Assembly (NCBI RefSeq): GCF_001007995.1
Contig: NZ_CP011389.1
Coordinates: 1,845,001 to 1,885,000 of the forward strand
Source: Deinococcus soli (ex Cha et al. 2016)
Lineage (GTDB): Bacteria > Deinococcota > Deinococci > Deinococcales > Deinococcaceae
Reading direction: 5' to 3'
DNA length: 40,000 nt
Shown: positions 18,582 through 30,433 of the stretch, in pieces
Position numbering within the stretch: position 1 is the stretch's first letter
How the letters are laid out: each line of letters starts with the position of its first letter
Made by a program: the position numbers and the translations under genes
The notes under the pieces: model-generated
Databases searched by the model: none
Seen by the model: the letters and a program-made list of their open reading frames with translations, nothing else
What the model was told of the DNA's origin: nothing

Positions 18582-20006
18582 ATGAAGTACGTCTCCACGC
18601 GTGGCGCGGCCCTCGGTTCCTTCTCGGACGTGCTGCTCTCGGGGCTCGCCCCGGACGGCGGTCTGGCGATGCCGGAGGTCATTCCCACGGTCACGCCTGC
18701 CCAGCTGGAGGCGTGGCGCGCCCTGAGCTACGCCGACCTCGCCTACGAGGTCATGCGGCCCTTCATCACGGACATCCCCGAAGGCGACCTGCGCACCCTG
18801 CTGCGGAATACGTACACCGAGGAAGCCTTCCACAGCCCCGAGATCACGCCCCTAACCCCACTGGGGGACAGCGGTCTGTACCTGCTGGAACTGTCGAACG
18901 GACCGTCCCTGGCGTTCAAGGACATGGCCATGCAGTTCCTGGGACAGGTGTTCGAGTATGTGCTGGAGGCGCGGGGCGAGCGGCTGAACATCCTGGGCGC
19001 CACCAGCGGCGACACCGGTTCGGCCGCCGAGTACGCCATGCTCGGCAAGGCGCGCGTGAACGTCGTGATGCTCTCCCCGCACGGCCGCATGAGTGCCTTC
19101 CAGCAGGCGCAGATGTTCAGCCTTCAGGAGCCGAACATCTTCAACCTGGCCGTGGAGGGCGTCTTCGACGACTGCCAGGACCTCGTGAAGGCCGTGAACG
19201 CCGACGCGGACTTCAAGGCCCGCTATGACATCGGGGCGGTGAACTCCATCAACTGGGCGCGGGTGCTGGCGCAGGCCGTGTATTACTTCCGGGCGTACCT
19301 CGCGCTGAACCTCCCCGCCGGGGCAGAGGCGGACTTCAGCGTCCCGTCCGGGAACTTCGGGAACGTGTTCGCCGGGTACCTCGCCAAGTCCATGGGCCTG
19401 CCCATCGGGCAGCTGATCGTCGCCACCAACGAGAACGACGTTCTGCACGACTTCTTCAGTGGTGGCACCTACCACGTCCGGCCCGCCGACCGGGTCGCGG
19501 TGACGAGCAGCCCCAGCATGGACATCGGCAAGGCCAGCAACTTCGAACGCTACCTGTACCTGATCGCCGGGTCGGACGCCGTGCAGACTCGCGGCTGGTG
19601 GGACGAGGTCGGCCAGAGTCGCCCCGTCGCCCTGAGCGGCACGCCCCACTGGGACGCCGTGCAGGCCAGCGGCTTCCGCAGCGGCCGCAGCACCCACGAA
19701 GGCCGCCTGCGCACCATCCGCGCCGTGTTCGACACGTACGGCCGCCTGATCGACCCGCACACCGCCGACGGCATCCTCGTCGGGCAGGGCTACCAGCGGC
19801 CCGGCGTGCCCATGATCTGCCTGGAAACCGCCCTGCCCGCCAAATTCGAGGAGACCGTGCAGGAGGCCGTGGGGCAGACCCCAGGGCGCCCCGCCCGCTT
19901 CGACGGAATCGAACAGGCCCCGAAACGCTTCCAGGTCATCCCCAACGACGTGCAGACCCTCAAGGACTTCATCGCCGCGAACCTCACGGCCAGGGAACCC
20001 GCCTGA
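18582..20006 (+). CDS. thrC: Threonine synthase
   Basis: 474 aa. PLP enzyme that converts O-phosphohomoserine to threonine, the last step of the pathway. PLP lysine in SNGPSLAFKDMAMQFLG (near residue 112); phosphate-binding loops GATSGDTGSAAEY and SVPSGNFGNVFAGY; N-terminal YVSTRG start. Length fits the long bacterial-type I enzyme. ATG 18582 has TAGAGT at 18570-18575, six nt upstream. Homoserine kinase, which makes its substrate, is encoded 17 kb away (thrB), so the pathway is scattered here. Confidence 0.95.
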   Translation: MKYVSTRGAALGSFSDVLLSGLAPDGGLAMPEVIPTVTPAQLEAWRALSYADLAYEVMRPFITDIPEGDLRTLLRNTYTEEAFHSPEITPLTPLGDSGLYLLELSNGPSLAFKDMAMQFLGQVFEYVLEARGERLNILGATSGDTGSAAEYAMLGKARVNVVMLSPHGRMSAFQQAQMFSLQEPNIFNLAVEGVFDDCQDLVKAVNADADFKARYDIGAVNSINWARVLAQAVYYFRAYLALNLPAGAEADFSVPSGNFGNVFAGYLAKSMGLPIGQLIVATNENDVLHDFFSGGTYHVRPADRVAVTSSPSMDIGKASNFERYLYLIAGSDAVQTRGWWDEVGQSRPVALSGTPHWDAVQASGFRSGRSTHEGRLRTIRAVFDTYGRLIDPHTADGILVGQGYQRPGVPMICLETALPAKFEETVQEAVGQTPGRPARFDGIEQAPKRFQVIPNDVQTLKDFIAANLTAREPA

Positions 20007-20141
20007 CGGGAACCCCACGCACCGCGTACTGTGATGCAGGCCGGGTCGGGTGGCCCGGTGAGTGAGCCGATCATGTCGCATCTCCGGAGCTTCCTGCTGG
20101 TGGCGTGCCTGCCGGTCACCCTCTGTGTGTAGCCTGCCCGC
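20007..20141 (+). other. Short gap after thrC
   Basis: 135 nt with no convincing gene. A 32-codon reading from ATG 20034 to 20132 ends in a hydrophobic stretch (LRSFLLVACLPVTLCV) but has no homologue I recognise and overlaps the next promoter. A weak CCGGG/CCCGG hairpin is present. TAGCCT at 20130-20135 is the -10 box of the next gene. Confidence 0.4.
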
Positions 20142-20393
20142 GTGCGTGACCCGTCTGTGCTTCCGGCGGTCCTGTTCGTGTCGGTCCTGCTGGACGTCCT
20201 GTGGCGGGTGGGACGGTCTCGGTGGGTGCGGGTCCGCTGGACGCCCGTCACGGCGACCATCCACGAGTACGTCACGGAGCGCCGGGCCGTCCGGGTCATC
20301 GTGACGCTGCCCGCCGAGGTCGGGGGTGGCCGCGCCACCCTGACCCTCGCCCCGGAGGCGCTGGGCGTGCGTTCCGGCACGGACTGCGGGTGA
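20142..20393 (+). CDS. N-terminal half of a split DUF3592-like membrane protein
   Basis: 83 aa from GTG 20142, which has TAGCCT at 20130-20135 six nt upstream. One membrane helix (LPAVLFVSVLLDVLW) is followed by RWTPVTATIHEYVTERRAVRVIVTLP, the beginning of a DUF3592-like beta domain. The frame ends at TGA 20391-20393, overlapping the GTG of the next reading frame. DUF3592 proteins normally have the beta domain between two membrane helices in one chain; here the second helix is in the other frame. Either a frameshift (mutation, sequencing error or programmed slip) or two coupled subunits. Confidence 0.55.
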   Translation: MRDPSVLPAVLFVSVLLDVLWRVGRSRWVRVRWTPVTATIHEYVTERRAVRVIVTLPAEVGGGRATLTLAPEALGVRSGTDCG

Positions 20394-20575
20394 AGCTGAG
20401 GGCCGACCTGCCCCCCGGGTCGCTACTGCCCGTGCTGCTGCGCCCCTGCCGGGCACGTGGACGTGGGGAGGAGCGCCGGGTGGAACAGCCGGGGCGCCCG
20501 CTGCGCTTGTGGCCGCTGCTCGGGACCCTGGGCACGCTGGGCCTGGGGCTGGCGTGGTGGTTAACGCCCCGTTGA
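20390..20575 (+). CDS. C-terminal half of a split DUF3592-like membrane protein
   Basis: 61 aa from GTG 20390, which overlaps the preceding stop (GTGA). LRADLPPGSLLPVLLRPCRA resembles the GDRVPVLYDP region of DUF3592 proteins, and the end (LWPLLGTLGTLGLGLAWWL) is the second membrane helix. The same frame stays open upstream to 20201, as expected if a single base change separated one gene into two. No repeat or typical slippery heptamer is visible at the junction. Confidence 0.5.
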   Translation: MKLRADLPPGSLLPVLLRPCRARGRGEERRVEQPGRPLRLWPLLGTLGTLGLGLAWWLTPR

Positions 20576-20756
20576 TCTACGCGCCACGCCTGAGCCGCCT
20601 GCTGAGCGGGGACGTGGTCAGCGAGCATTCGTGCGGGGGACGCCGTGCTGGTGGCGGGAGCGGCCGCCGAGGTGGAGGCCGGCGAGGCTGGGCCAATGGG
20701 CGGAGTGCAGCCCGCGTGACGTTCCGCGGCGCGCCGCAGGGTGTACGGTGCCCCGC

Positions 20757-21392
20757 ATGACCCAAGCGACCGAGCTGTACTTCGATTTCCTGTGCCCCTA
20801 CGCGTGGCGTGGCGTGGAACTCGCCGCCGCCTTGAAAGATGAGGGCGAGGCCTTCACCCTGCGGCACTACTCGCTGGTCGAGGGCAACCACGAAGGCAAC
20901 GCGAAAGAACTGACGTGGCGCGTCACCGAGCAGCCGCTGGACGAGGGCGGCGCGTACCAGCAGGGCAGCCTGCGCGCGTTCCTGGCGTCCCACGCGGCGG
21001 CCCTGCAGGGCGAGGCGGCGCACTGGGCGTTCACGCTGGCCCTCTTCCGCGCCCACCACGAGCGCAAGGAGCCCCTGAGCGGCGAGACCATCCAGGCGGC
21101 GGCGCAGGAGGCCGGGCTGGACGGGGCCGCCTTCGCGCAGGCGCTGGCTGACGAGGCGACCCGCCGCGCCGAGCTGCGCGCCGAACTGGACGCCGCGCGC
21201 GAGGTCGGGGTGTTCGGCACACCCACCTACGTCCTCCCGACCGGCGAGGCCGCCTACTACCGCTTCGAGACCCTCACCCGCGAGCCCGCCCAGGCGCGCC
21301 AGTGGTGGGATCTGTACCGCGCCGTCCTGACCAGCGAGGCGGGGATCGGCACGATCAAACGTGCCAGGAACCGCCCGCCCCGCCGCGCCTGA
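20757..21392 (+). CDS. DsbA/HCCA-isomerase family thioredoxin-fold protein
   Basis: 211 aa, cytoplasmic. The active-site region reads YFDFLCPYAWRG, with a single cysteine in the CPYA position (no CxxC), and a cis-proline segment VFGTPTYVLPTGEAAY near residue 155. This suits the FrnE/2-hydroxychromene-2-carboxylate isomerase-like branch rather than an oxidative DsbA; glutathione-S-transferase-type chemistry or polyketide/antioxidant roles are known in the family. ATG 20757 has TACGGT at 20744-20749, seven nt upstream. An earlier in-frame start (20631) would add Arg/Trp-rich nonsense sequence. Confidence 0.82.
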   Translation: MTQATELYFDFLCPYAWRGVELAAALKDEGEAFTLRHYSLVEGNHEGNAKELTWRVTEQPLDEGGAYQQGSLRAFLASHAAALQGEAAHWAFTLALFRAHHERKEPLSGETIQAAAQEAGLDGAAFAQALADEATRRAELRAELDAAREVGVFGTPTYVLPTGEAAYYRFETLTREPAQARQWWDLYRAVLTSEAGIGTIKRARNRPPRRA

Positions 21393-21502
21393 GCGGACCG
21401 CCCTTCCGGGTAGAGGCGGCGTGAAGGGGTGGCGTGGAACGGTGACCGGACGCCCAAGGGCCGCCCCACCCGCCGCGCGCGGCAGTGGCCTACGCTCGGG
21501 GC

Positions 21503-22384
21503 ATGACCCTGGCCGTGCCGACCTCGCTGAGCGGCCCCTCGCCGATCCTCGACCTCGCGGGCGTGACGCTGGAGGTCAATCACCTGGGGCGCGCCGTGCG
21601 GTTCTACGGGCAGGTGCTGGGCCTGCCGCTGCATCACCTGGACGAGCCCCGGCGCGTCGCCCGGCTGGGCGTGAACGCCGCGCAGTCCCTGACGCTGTGG
21701 GAACCCGTGACGCGCCAGCCGAACGAGCCGTGGCTGGCCCCTCTGTGGGCGCGCGGCGCGGGCCACCTCCACCTCGCGTTCCAGGTCAGGCCCGAGGACC
21801 TGCCGCGCTGCCGCACCCTGCTGGGCACGCACGGCCTGCCCTGGCAGGAGATCGACCTGGGTACCCCGGACGCCCCGGACCCCACCCTGTACTTCTTCGA
21901 TCCGTTCGGGCACGGGCTGGAACTGCGCGGCGTGAACCGTCACGACCCGCGCCAGCCGCTCTGCCCCGCACCGGATCATCCCCTGACGCCCGACACGCAC
22001 ACCCTGCCCGTCATCGGCCTGCGCGAGGCGGCCCTGGCGTTCAGCGATTACGCCGCCATGAAAGCCCGGCTGCCGCGCGCGTACGGTTTCGCGTTCGCCA
22101 GGGAGCAGGACGACCGGGACTTCGCGCAGTTCACGCTGGGGCCCTGGCCGGAACCCGACGGGAACGGCACCCCGCACCGCTGGCTGTACGCCTGGGACGC
22201 CCAGGTGGGTCTGGCGGACATGTTGGGTGGGGATCACGCGCTGCTGGAGTTCTACGCGGACGTGCCCGCCGTGGCGGCGCGCGTGCAGGCCGAGGGGCTG
22301 CCCTGCGTGGCGGACGCCGGTCGGCTGGCGGCGCGCGACCCGGACGGGCACGTGTTCGTGTTCCGACCCGCGCCGGGCTGCTAG
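21503..22384 (+). CDS. VOC-superfamily (glyoxalase/dioxygenase-like) protein
   Basis: 293 aa with two vicinal-oxygen-chelate modules. VTLEVNHLGRAVRFYGQVLGLPL (about 20-42) and GAGHLHLAFQV, then YFFDPFGHGLELRGV, are the metal-binding strands of the first module (candidate ligands His and Glu). The second, ending in HALLEFYADVPAV and ARDPDGHVFVF, is more diverged. Substrate unknown. ATG 21503 has TACGCT at 21491-21496, six nt upstream. Its 3' end overlaps the convergent tandem-GNAT gene by four nt. Confidence 0.8.
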   Translation: MTLAVPTSLSGPSPILDLAGVTLEVNHLGRAVRFYGQVLGLPLHHLDEPRRVARLGVNAAQSLTLWEPVTRQPNEPWLAPLWARGAGHLHLAFQVRPEDLPRCRTLLGTHGLPWQEIDLGTPDAPDPTLYFFDPFGHGLELRGVNRHDPRQPLCPAPDHPLTPDTHTLPVIGLREAALAFSDYAAMKARLPRAYGFAFAREQDDRDFAQFTLGPWPEPDGNGTPHRWLYAWDAQVGLADMLGGDHALLEFYADVPAVAARVQAEGLPCVADAGRLAARDPDGHVFVFRPAPGC

Positions 22385-23496
22385 GCGCGGGTCAGGCCAC
22401 TGCGGTGGTCCATGTACGCCGCGTACGCCGGGTCGGCGCTGCGCAGCAGGACGGCCATCACGCCGTGTTCGTCAACCTGCACGCCCTGAAAGCGGAAGCC
22501 CGCGCGGAGCTTCGGGACGATCACGGCGTTGTTCGTCAGGTGGTGGTGGCTGCGCACCAGCGCGTAGCCCTCGCCGTGCAGGGCGCCCAGCACCACGGGC
22601 AGCAGGCGGGTGTACACGCCCTGTCCCCGGTGGGCGGGCAGCAGCGCGGTGTTCACCATGTACGCCGTGCGGGTGTCCCACGCGCGGCTGGCCTGCCACC
22701 CGGCCACCTGCCCCCCGCGGCTGATCAGCCAGCTCCACAGCGGGCCGCGCGGCGCGGGGGCGGGTTCACGGTCGCCCCAGTCGAACGAGTCCGTCTCGTA
22801 CGCGCTGGCCTCCAGCTGTGCGTACACCTCGCGGTACGTGGCGGTCGGCACGCGGTGCAGAGCGTACCCGCCGCCCAGGTCCAGGCCTGCCTCGGCGTCT
22901 GCGGGGAGGGGGAGTCTGGGCGCGTCCGCCAGGGTCGGCGCCGACGTGTCCGGAAGGCCCAGGCGCCGCGCCGCCTCGCCTGATGGCGCACGGAAGCCGC
23001 TGCGGATGTGCATCGCCTGCCCGTACGTCCTGTCCAGGCTGAGGGTCAGCGCGGCATTCACCCCGCCCTCGTAGGCGTTCAGGCCCTGCAGGTGAAATCC
23101 GGCGCGCAGCTTGGGGAGGATCACGGCGTTGTTCGTGGCCCGGTGGTGACTCTTGACCAGCGTGAACCCCGCCGCGCGGAAGGCGGCCAGCAGGTGCGGC
23201 AGCAGCCGCGAGTACACCCCGCGCCCCTGATGCCCGGGCAGCAGGCCCGTGTCGGCCATGTACACCGTCCGTTCGTCCAGCGCGTGCGCGTGATGCCAGC
23301 CGATCAGGTCCGCGCCGTGGTACACGCCCCAGTTCCACGAGTCGCCGGTCGGCGGGGCCGCACGGACCGGCGGGTCGAAGGCGTACAGGGACGTACCGCC
23401 GAAGATCCGGTCCTCCAGCCGCGCACACGCCGCCCGGTAGTCCTCCAGCGAGATCGGGCGGGCCGAGTACCCGCCGCCCAGGTCAAGGTCGGTCAC
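22381..23496 (-). CDS. Tandem-domain GNAT acetyltransferase
   Basis: 371 aa made of two GNAT domains that begin alike, LDLGGGYSARPISLEDYRAA at residue 4 and LDLGGGYALHRVPTATYREV near 205. The acetyl-CoA loops match closely: GLLPGHQGRGVYSRLLPHLL and ALLPAHRGQGVYTRLLPVVL, each followed by a SHH..TNNAVI.PKLRAGF block. This is a recent internal duplication, with both halves keeping the CoA-binding pattern. Substrate unknown. Start GTG 23496 has CAGAGT, a TAGAGT-like box, at 23503-23508 six nt upstream. Confidence 0.85.
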   Translation of the reverse strand: MTDLDLGGGYSARPISLEDYRAACARLEDRIFGGTSLYAFDPPVRAAPPTGDSWNWGVYHGADLIGWHHAHALDERTVYMADTGLLPGHQGRGVYSRLLPHLLAAFRAAGFTLVKSHHRATNNAVILPKLRAGFHLQGLNAYEGGVNAALTLSLDRTYGQAMHIRSGFRAPSGEAARRLGLPDTSAPTLADAPRLPLPADAEAGLDLGGGYALHRVPTATYREVYAQLEASAYETDSFDWGDREPAPAPRGPLWSWLISRGGQVAGWQASRAWDTRTAYMVNTALLPAHRGQGVYTRLLPVVLGALHGEGYALVRSHHHLTNNAVIVPKLRAGFRFQGVQVDEHGVMAVLLRSADPAYAAYMDHRSGLTRA

Positions 23497-23518
23497 GCCG
23501 TCACTCTGGCACGCGCCG

Positions 23519-23902
23519 TCAGCGGGCGCGGCTCATGTGGAGGTTGTAGACCTGACCCTGCCACCCGGCGTTTCCCTGGAGGGCAAAGTGAACGTCCTCC
23601 AGCGGCACCTCGCGGCCCTGGGCGTCCGCGAAACGTTCCCCGCCCAGCGGACGCAGCCCCAGCGCCTGCCCGATCAGGGTCAGCAGGCGCGGCTCGTCCA
23701 GCAGGGCGCGGAACCTCCCGAATGAGACCTGCCGCCCGCTGCCCGGCGCGACACTGCCCATATAGCGGGGCCGCGCGGCCCCGCAGACCGGGCAGGAGCC
23801 GAGCAGGCCCAGCTGCTGCTCATAGACCAGCCAGCGGTGCCCGCATGCCGAGCACGCCACGGTGCAGCTCGGCTGGTCCTCCGGCAGCGGCTGGAACGGC
23901 AC
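23519..23902 (-). CDS. Zinc-ribbon protein of unknown function, downstream of aguA
   Basis: 127 aa. A four-cysteine zinc ribbon lies in residues 12-45 (CSACGHRW, then CPVCGAARPRYMG). The rest, PRLLTLIGQALGLRPLGGERFADAQGREVPLEDVHFAL and VYNLHMSRAR, is not recognised. GTG 23902 starts three nt after the aguA stop, so it is translated from the aguA mRNA. A possible regulator, chaperone or nucleic-acid-binding protein; the operon suggests but does not prove a link to polyamine synthesis. Confidence 0.7.
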   Translation of the reverse strand: MPFQPLPEDQPSCTVACSACGHRWLVYEQQLGLLGSCPVCGAARPRYMGSVAPGSGRQVSFGRFRALLDEPRLLTLIGQALGLRPLGGERFADAQGREVPLEDVHFALQGNAGWQGQVYNLHMSRAR

Positions 23903-23905
23903 GCC

Positions 23906-24976
<1,071 letters not shown>

Positions 24977-25000
24977 GGGGGTCATTAAAACAGACCCGGC

Positions 25001-25128
25001 CTCCGGTTGAATGGTTCGGCAGAACCGTTCAACCCGAGCGGAGCGAGTGGGAGCAAGGCGGGTGCCGGGCGTGGAGTCGCCCCCCGGTGGCGTTCCGGGG
25101 GGCGACGAAGCAGACGGCATCCGCCTGA
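25001..25128 (+). repeat. Structured dispersed repeat, type 2, copy C
   Basis: After CTCC, arms GGTTGAATGGTT (25005-25016) and AACCGTTCAACC (25023-25034) form a 12-bp hairpin with one G-U pair, followed by CCGAGCGGAGCGAG. A second perfect hairpin has arms GTCGCCCCCCGG (25077-25088) and CCGGGGGGCGAC (25096-25107). The element ends with a GAAGCAGACGGCATCCG stretch similar to the end of copy D. Lies between glnS and aguA, just after the glnS stop on the opposite strand. Confidence 0.75.
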
Positions 25129-25138
25129 GGGGTGCGCG

Positions 25139-27568
<2,430 letters not shown>

Positions 27569-27617
27569 GCCGCCCAGCATAGCGGTGCGCGGCGCCCGTC
27601 CGCCCGACCCTCACGAC

Positions 27618-27656
27618 AGTTCACGCCCCCGGAATGGTGTCCCCGGGGGCGTGGGC
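27618..27656. terminator. GC-rich hairpin upstream of glnS, after the DUF350-like gene
   Basis: CACGCCCCCGG and CCGGGGGCGTG form an 11-bp stem ~12 nt after the stop of the 27667-28140 gene (reverse strand). There is no T-tract, so it may act as an inefficient terminator or an RNA stabiliser. Confidence 0.5.
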
Positions 27657-27666
27657 GGTGCTGGGT

Positions 27667-28140
27667 TTACAGCGTGACGTGGTACGTGACGACCGCAGGC
27701 ACTAGGAACAGTGCGCCCATGATGAACGACAGCGCCAAGTTGTGCTCCTCGCGCATCTCGCGGCGGATGTAGCGCAGCACGCCCTCACCCTTACGCCGGG
27801 CGAGGCTGCCGAACACGGCCAGGACGCCCAACGTGAACAGCAGCAGCGTCACGACGACCGCCACGGCCAGCCACGTGAACGCCTCCTCCCACGTGCCGCC
27901 TTCGGGCACGGGGCTGGCGATGGTGCGGCTCAGCAGCAGGCTGAAGCCCAGCGACACCCAGAAGAACACCGCGCCGATCGCGGCCGTCTGGTGCTCCTCG
28001 ATCTCGGTGATCAGTTCCCGCACCCGCACGCCCAGCACCGCGCGGATGAACAGCAGGCTGATCAGCAGGGTGGGCAGCCACACGGCGAGGTTCCAGCCCA
28101 GTTCGGTGGCCAGGGTCGTCAGCAGGTCGGTGGGGGTCAT
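27667..28140 (-). CDS. DUF350-like four-helix membrane protein
   Basis: 157 aa. Four hydrophobic segments (about 14-36, 50-71, 86-110, 133-153). [28 protein letters not shown] and [22 protein letters not shown] form an internal repeat of the kind seen in DUF350 proteins (EExNxAxAIxxxGFLLG pattern). Function unknown; these are inner-membrane proteins sometimes linked to stress or polyamine genes. ATG 28140 carries both GGAGG three nt upstream and a TATAAC box further up, so a very short leader is likely. Confidence 0.65.
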   Translation of the reverse strand: MTPTDLLTTLATELGWNLAVWLPTLLISLLFIRAVLGVRVRELITEIEEHQTAAIGAVFFWVSLGFSLLLSRTIASPVPEGGTWEEAFTWLAVAVVVTLLLFTLGVLAVFGSLARRKGEGVLRYIRREMREEHNLALSFIMGALFLVPAVVTYHVTL

Positions 28141-28245
28141 GACCTCCAGTTATACAGGGCGCGCCCGGTGGCCCGGTGCGAAGCTGACCAGCAATTCGGG
28201 CGGAACTTGCAGTGCCCCGCGCCGCGCTCTCCTACCCTGGGCGGC

Positions 28246-28995
28246 ATGACGAGCCTGACCTTCACGCTGCGGCACGTGACCGACCCCGGCGACCCGGCCA
28301 TCGCCGCGTTCGGCCGCGTGCAGGAGGCCAGCTACTACGCGCCGGACATGCTGATCCCTCCGGAGGTCTTCGCGCAGCTGATCACGCGCCGCAGCCCGCA
28401 GCGCGAGGACCGGCTGCTCGTCGCGCAGACCCCAGGCGGCGAGGTGCTGGGGGGCACCCTATACGCCCTGCTGCCCCTGCCGGGCGACGTGCGCGGCGCG
28501 GGCTTCAACTCGTTCATGGCGGTCACGCGCGCCGCGCGGGGGCTGGGCGTGGGCCGCGCCCTGCACAGCGAGGCCCTGCGCGTGGTGCAGGCGGCGGGCC
28601 TGGCGGGCATGTTCGCCGACAGCGTTCACCCGGGCCGCCAGAGTGCAGAGGACCGTGCGGCCGAGGCCGCGACCGGCGTGGACCCTGTGCAGCGGCGCGC
28701 GGCGCTGCACGCGCTGGGCCTGCGCACCGTGGACGTGCCGTACTGGCAGCCGGTGGGCGGCCCGGATGGCGGCCCGCTGACGGATCTGGACCTGCTGTAC
28801 CAGCCGGTGCAGCCCGCCGGGCGTGTGCCGCTGGCCCTGGTGACGGGCGTGCTGCGCGCGTACTGGAGCGGCTGGCTGGGTGAGGGCCGCGCGCAGGCGG
28901 AAGCGCAGGCGCTCGCCGACCGTGCCGGACACGTGCAGGACGCCCCTCTGCTCCCCGGCACGAGCACGGCGACATGGTGGAATGAAGGTCAATAG
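28246..28995 (+). CDS. GNAT-family acetyltransferase
   Basis: 249 aa. The acetyl-CoA-binding loop reads [24 protein letters not shown] around residues 88-110, and [20 protein letters not shown] is the preceding strand pair. The C-terminal ~100 residues are an extension without clear motif. Substrate unknown. ATG 28246 has TACCCT at 28233-28238, seven nt upstream. Convergent with the TPR gene; GTCTGAG and CTCAGAC at the two ends of the 67-nt gap (28998-29060) could form a hairpin. Confidence 0.8.
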   Translation: MTSLTFTLRHVTDPGDPAIAAFGRVQEASYYAPDMLIPPEVFAQLITRRSPQREDRLLVAQTPGGEVLGGTLYALLPLPGDVRGAGFNSFMAVTRAARGLGVGRALHSEALRVVQAAGLAGMFADSVHPGRQSAEDRAAEAATGVDPVQRRAALHALGLRTVDVPYWQPVGGPDGGPLTDLDLLYQPVQPAGRVPLALVTGVLRAYWSGWLGEGRAQAEAQALADRAGHVQDAPLLPGTSTATWWNEGQ

Positions 28996-29062
28996 GGTCT
29001 GAGGGATGTGGGGGGAGGTGGGGTTGCCTTGGCCCCTTCAACCTTTGACTCTCAGACTCTCT

Positions 29063-29734
29063 TCACGGCTTCAGTCCGTCCAGTACGCGTTTTGCCTGGG
29101 CCTGAAGGTCACGCTCTAGGGGAGTAGCCGCGTTCAGGGTGACGGCGCGGGTCAGGGTGGCGCGGGCCTGGGGGTCTTTGATGAGGCTCAGGGCGATGCC
29201 CGCGTGGGCCTGGACGAACAGGGTGTCGGGGGCGCGGCGGGCAGCGGCGGCGGCGAGGGTGCGGGCGCGGTCCTGGTTGCCGCCGCTGAAGATCCCGGCT
29301 TTCGCCCAGGCGCCGGCGTGCCATTCGGCCAGGACGGCCTGGATGTCGGCGCGGTCTGGCGCGAGGCTCAGGGCGCGGTCCAGGGCGGCGCGGGCCTGCT
29401 GCGCGGTGTTCAGGGCGCCCAGCGTGTACCCTCCGGCGCGGGCCTGGAGGCCCAGGGCGCTGCCGAGGGCGAGGTGCGCGTCGGGGTCGCCGGGGCGGGT
29501 GGCGGTGGCCTGCCGGGCGGCCTGCACGGCGCGGGCGGTCCAGTCGCGTCCGCCGGCGCGGTACTCGGTCATGGCGGCGGCGGCGCGGCTGGCGGTCACG
29601 GCGTCCCCGCCCGCCTGGGCGCGGGCGTACACCTGGGCGTAGTCGCCGCCGCTCAGCGGGTCCGGGGTGGGCTGGGCGGCGCCCGTGCCGAGCAGGAGCA
29701 GGAGGGTGGTGGGGAACAGGGGGCCGCGCTTCAC
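29063..29734 (-). CDS. Exported TPR-repeat protein
   Basis: 223 aa. Signal peptide MKRGPLFPTTLLLLLGTGAAQ. The rest has tetratricopeptide-like helices: ATRPGDPDAHLALGSALGLQARAG, ALDRALSLAPDRADIQAVLAEWHAGAWAKAG and a last pair near RAPDTLFVQAHAGIALSLI. A periplasmic scaffold or assembly factor is inferred; no partner is visible. GTG 29734 has TAGCCT at 29742-29747, seven nt upstream. Confidence 0.82.
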   Translation of the reverse strand: MKRGPLFPTTLLLLLGTGAAQPTPDPLSGGDYAQVYARAQAGGDAVTASRAAAAMTEYRAGGRDWTARAVQAARQATATRPGDPDAHLALGSALGLQARAGGYTLGALNTAQQARAALDRALSLAPDRADIQAVLAEWHAGAWAKAGIFSGGNQDRARTLAAAAARRAPDTLFVQAHAGIALSLIKDPQARATLTRAVTLNAATPLERDLQAQAKRVLDGLKP

Positions 29735-29780
29735 GGGTCCCAGGCTAGCGGGTGGGTGTGAAGCGCGGCTGATGAGGAGC

Positions 29781-29878
29781 CTCCGGTGGAACGGTGCCTG
29801 TTGACCGTTCCACCCGAGCGGATGCGATTCGGAGAGCTGCTCCGCAGAGTGGGAGTGAAACGGACGGCCTCCGTTCTC
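29781..29878 (+). repeat. Structured dispersed repeat, type 2, copy D
   Basis: After CTCC, arms GGTGGAACGGT (29785-29795) and ACCGTTCCACC (29804-29814) form a perfect 11-bp hairpin, followed by CCGAGCGGATGCGA. A short GGAG-AGCT-GCTCC hairpin follows, then GAAACGGACGGCCTCCGTT, matching the end of copy C. Ends exactly at the stop codon (29879) of the neighbouring reverse-strand gene. Confidence 0.75.
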
Positions 29879-30337
<459 letters not shown>

Positions 30338-30344
30338 AGCTCGC

Positions 30345-30388
30345 ATTATTCTGTTTTAGGCAGAATTGTCAAGACTTATTACGACAAT
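30345..30388 (-). promoter_or_regulatory. Consensus-like promoter with two inverted repeats
   Basis: Reverse strand: TTGACA (30372-30367), 16-nt spacer, AATAAT (30350-30345). ATTCTG-N7-CAGAAT (30348-30366) fills the spacer, and ATTGTC-N12-GACAAT (30365-30388) overlaps the -35. Both are perfect 6-bp inverted repeats and are placed where a repressor would block RNA polymerase. Confidence 0.7.
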
Positions 30389-30393
30389 ATGAA

Positions 30394-30417
30394 GACCGGG
30401 GCGTGGTGACCCCGGTC
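30394..30417 (-). terminator. Terminator-like hairpin after the HtrA-like gene
   Basis: GACCGGGG and CCCCGGTC form a perfect 8-bp stem ~17 nt past the stop at 30434, followed by TTCATATT on the reverse strand. The tail is only partly T-rich. Confidence 0.6.
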
Positions 30418-30433
30418 CCGATGCGTTCGCGCC

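Noticed and set aside
20034..20132. 32-codon frame after thrC ending in a hydrophobic stretch
   Set aside because: No recognised family and it overlaps the next gene's promoter.
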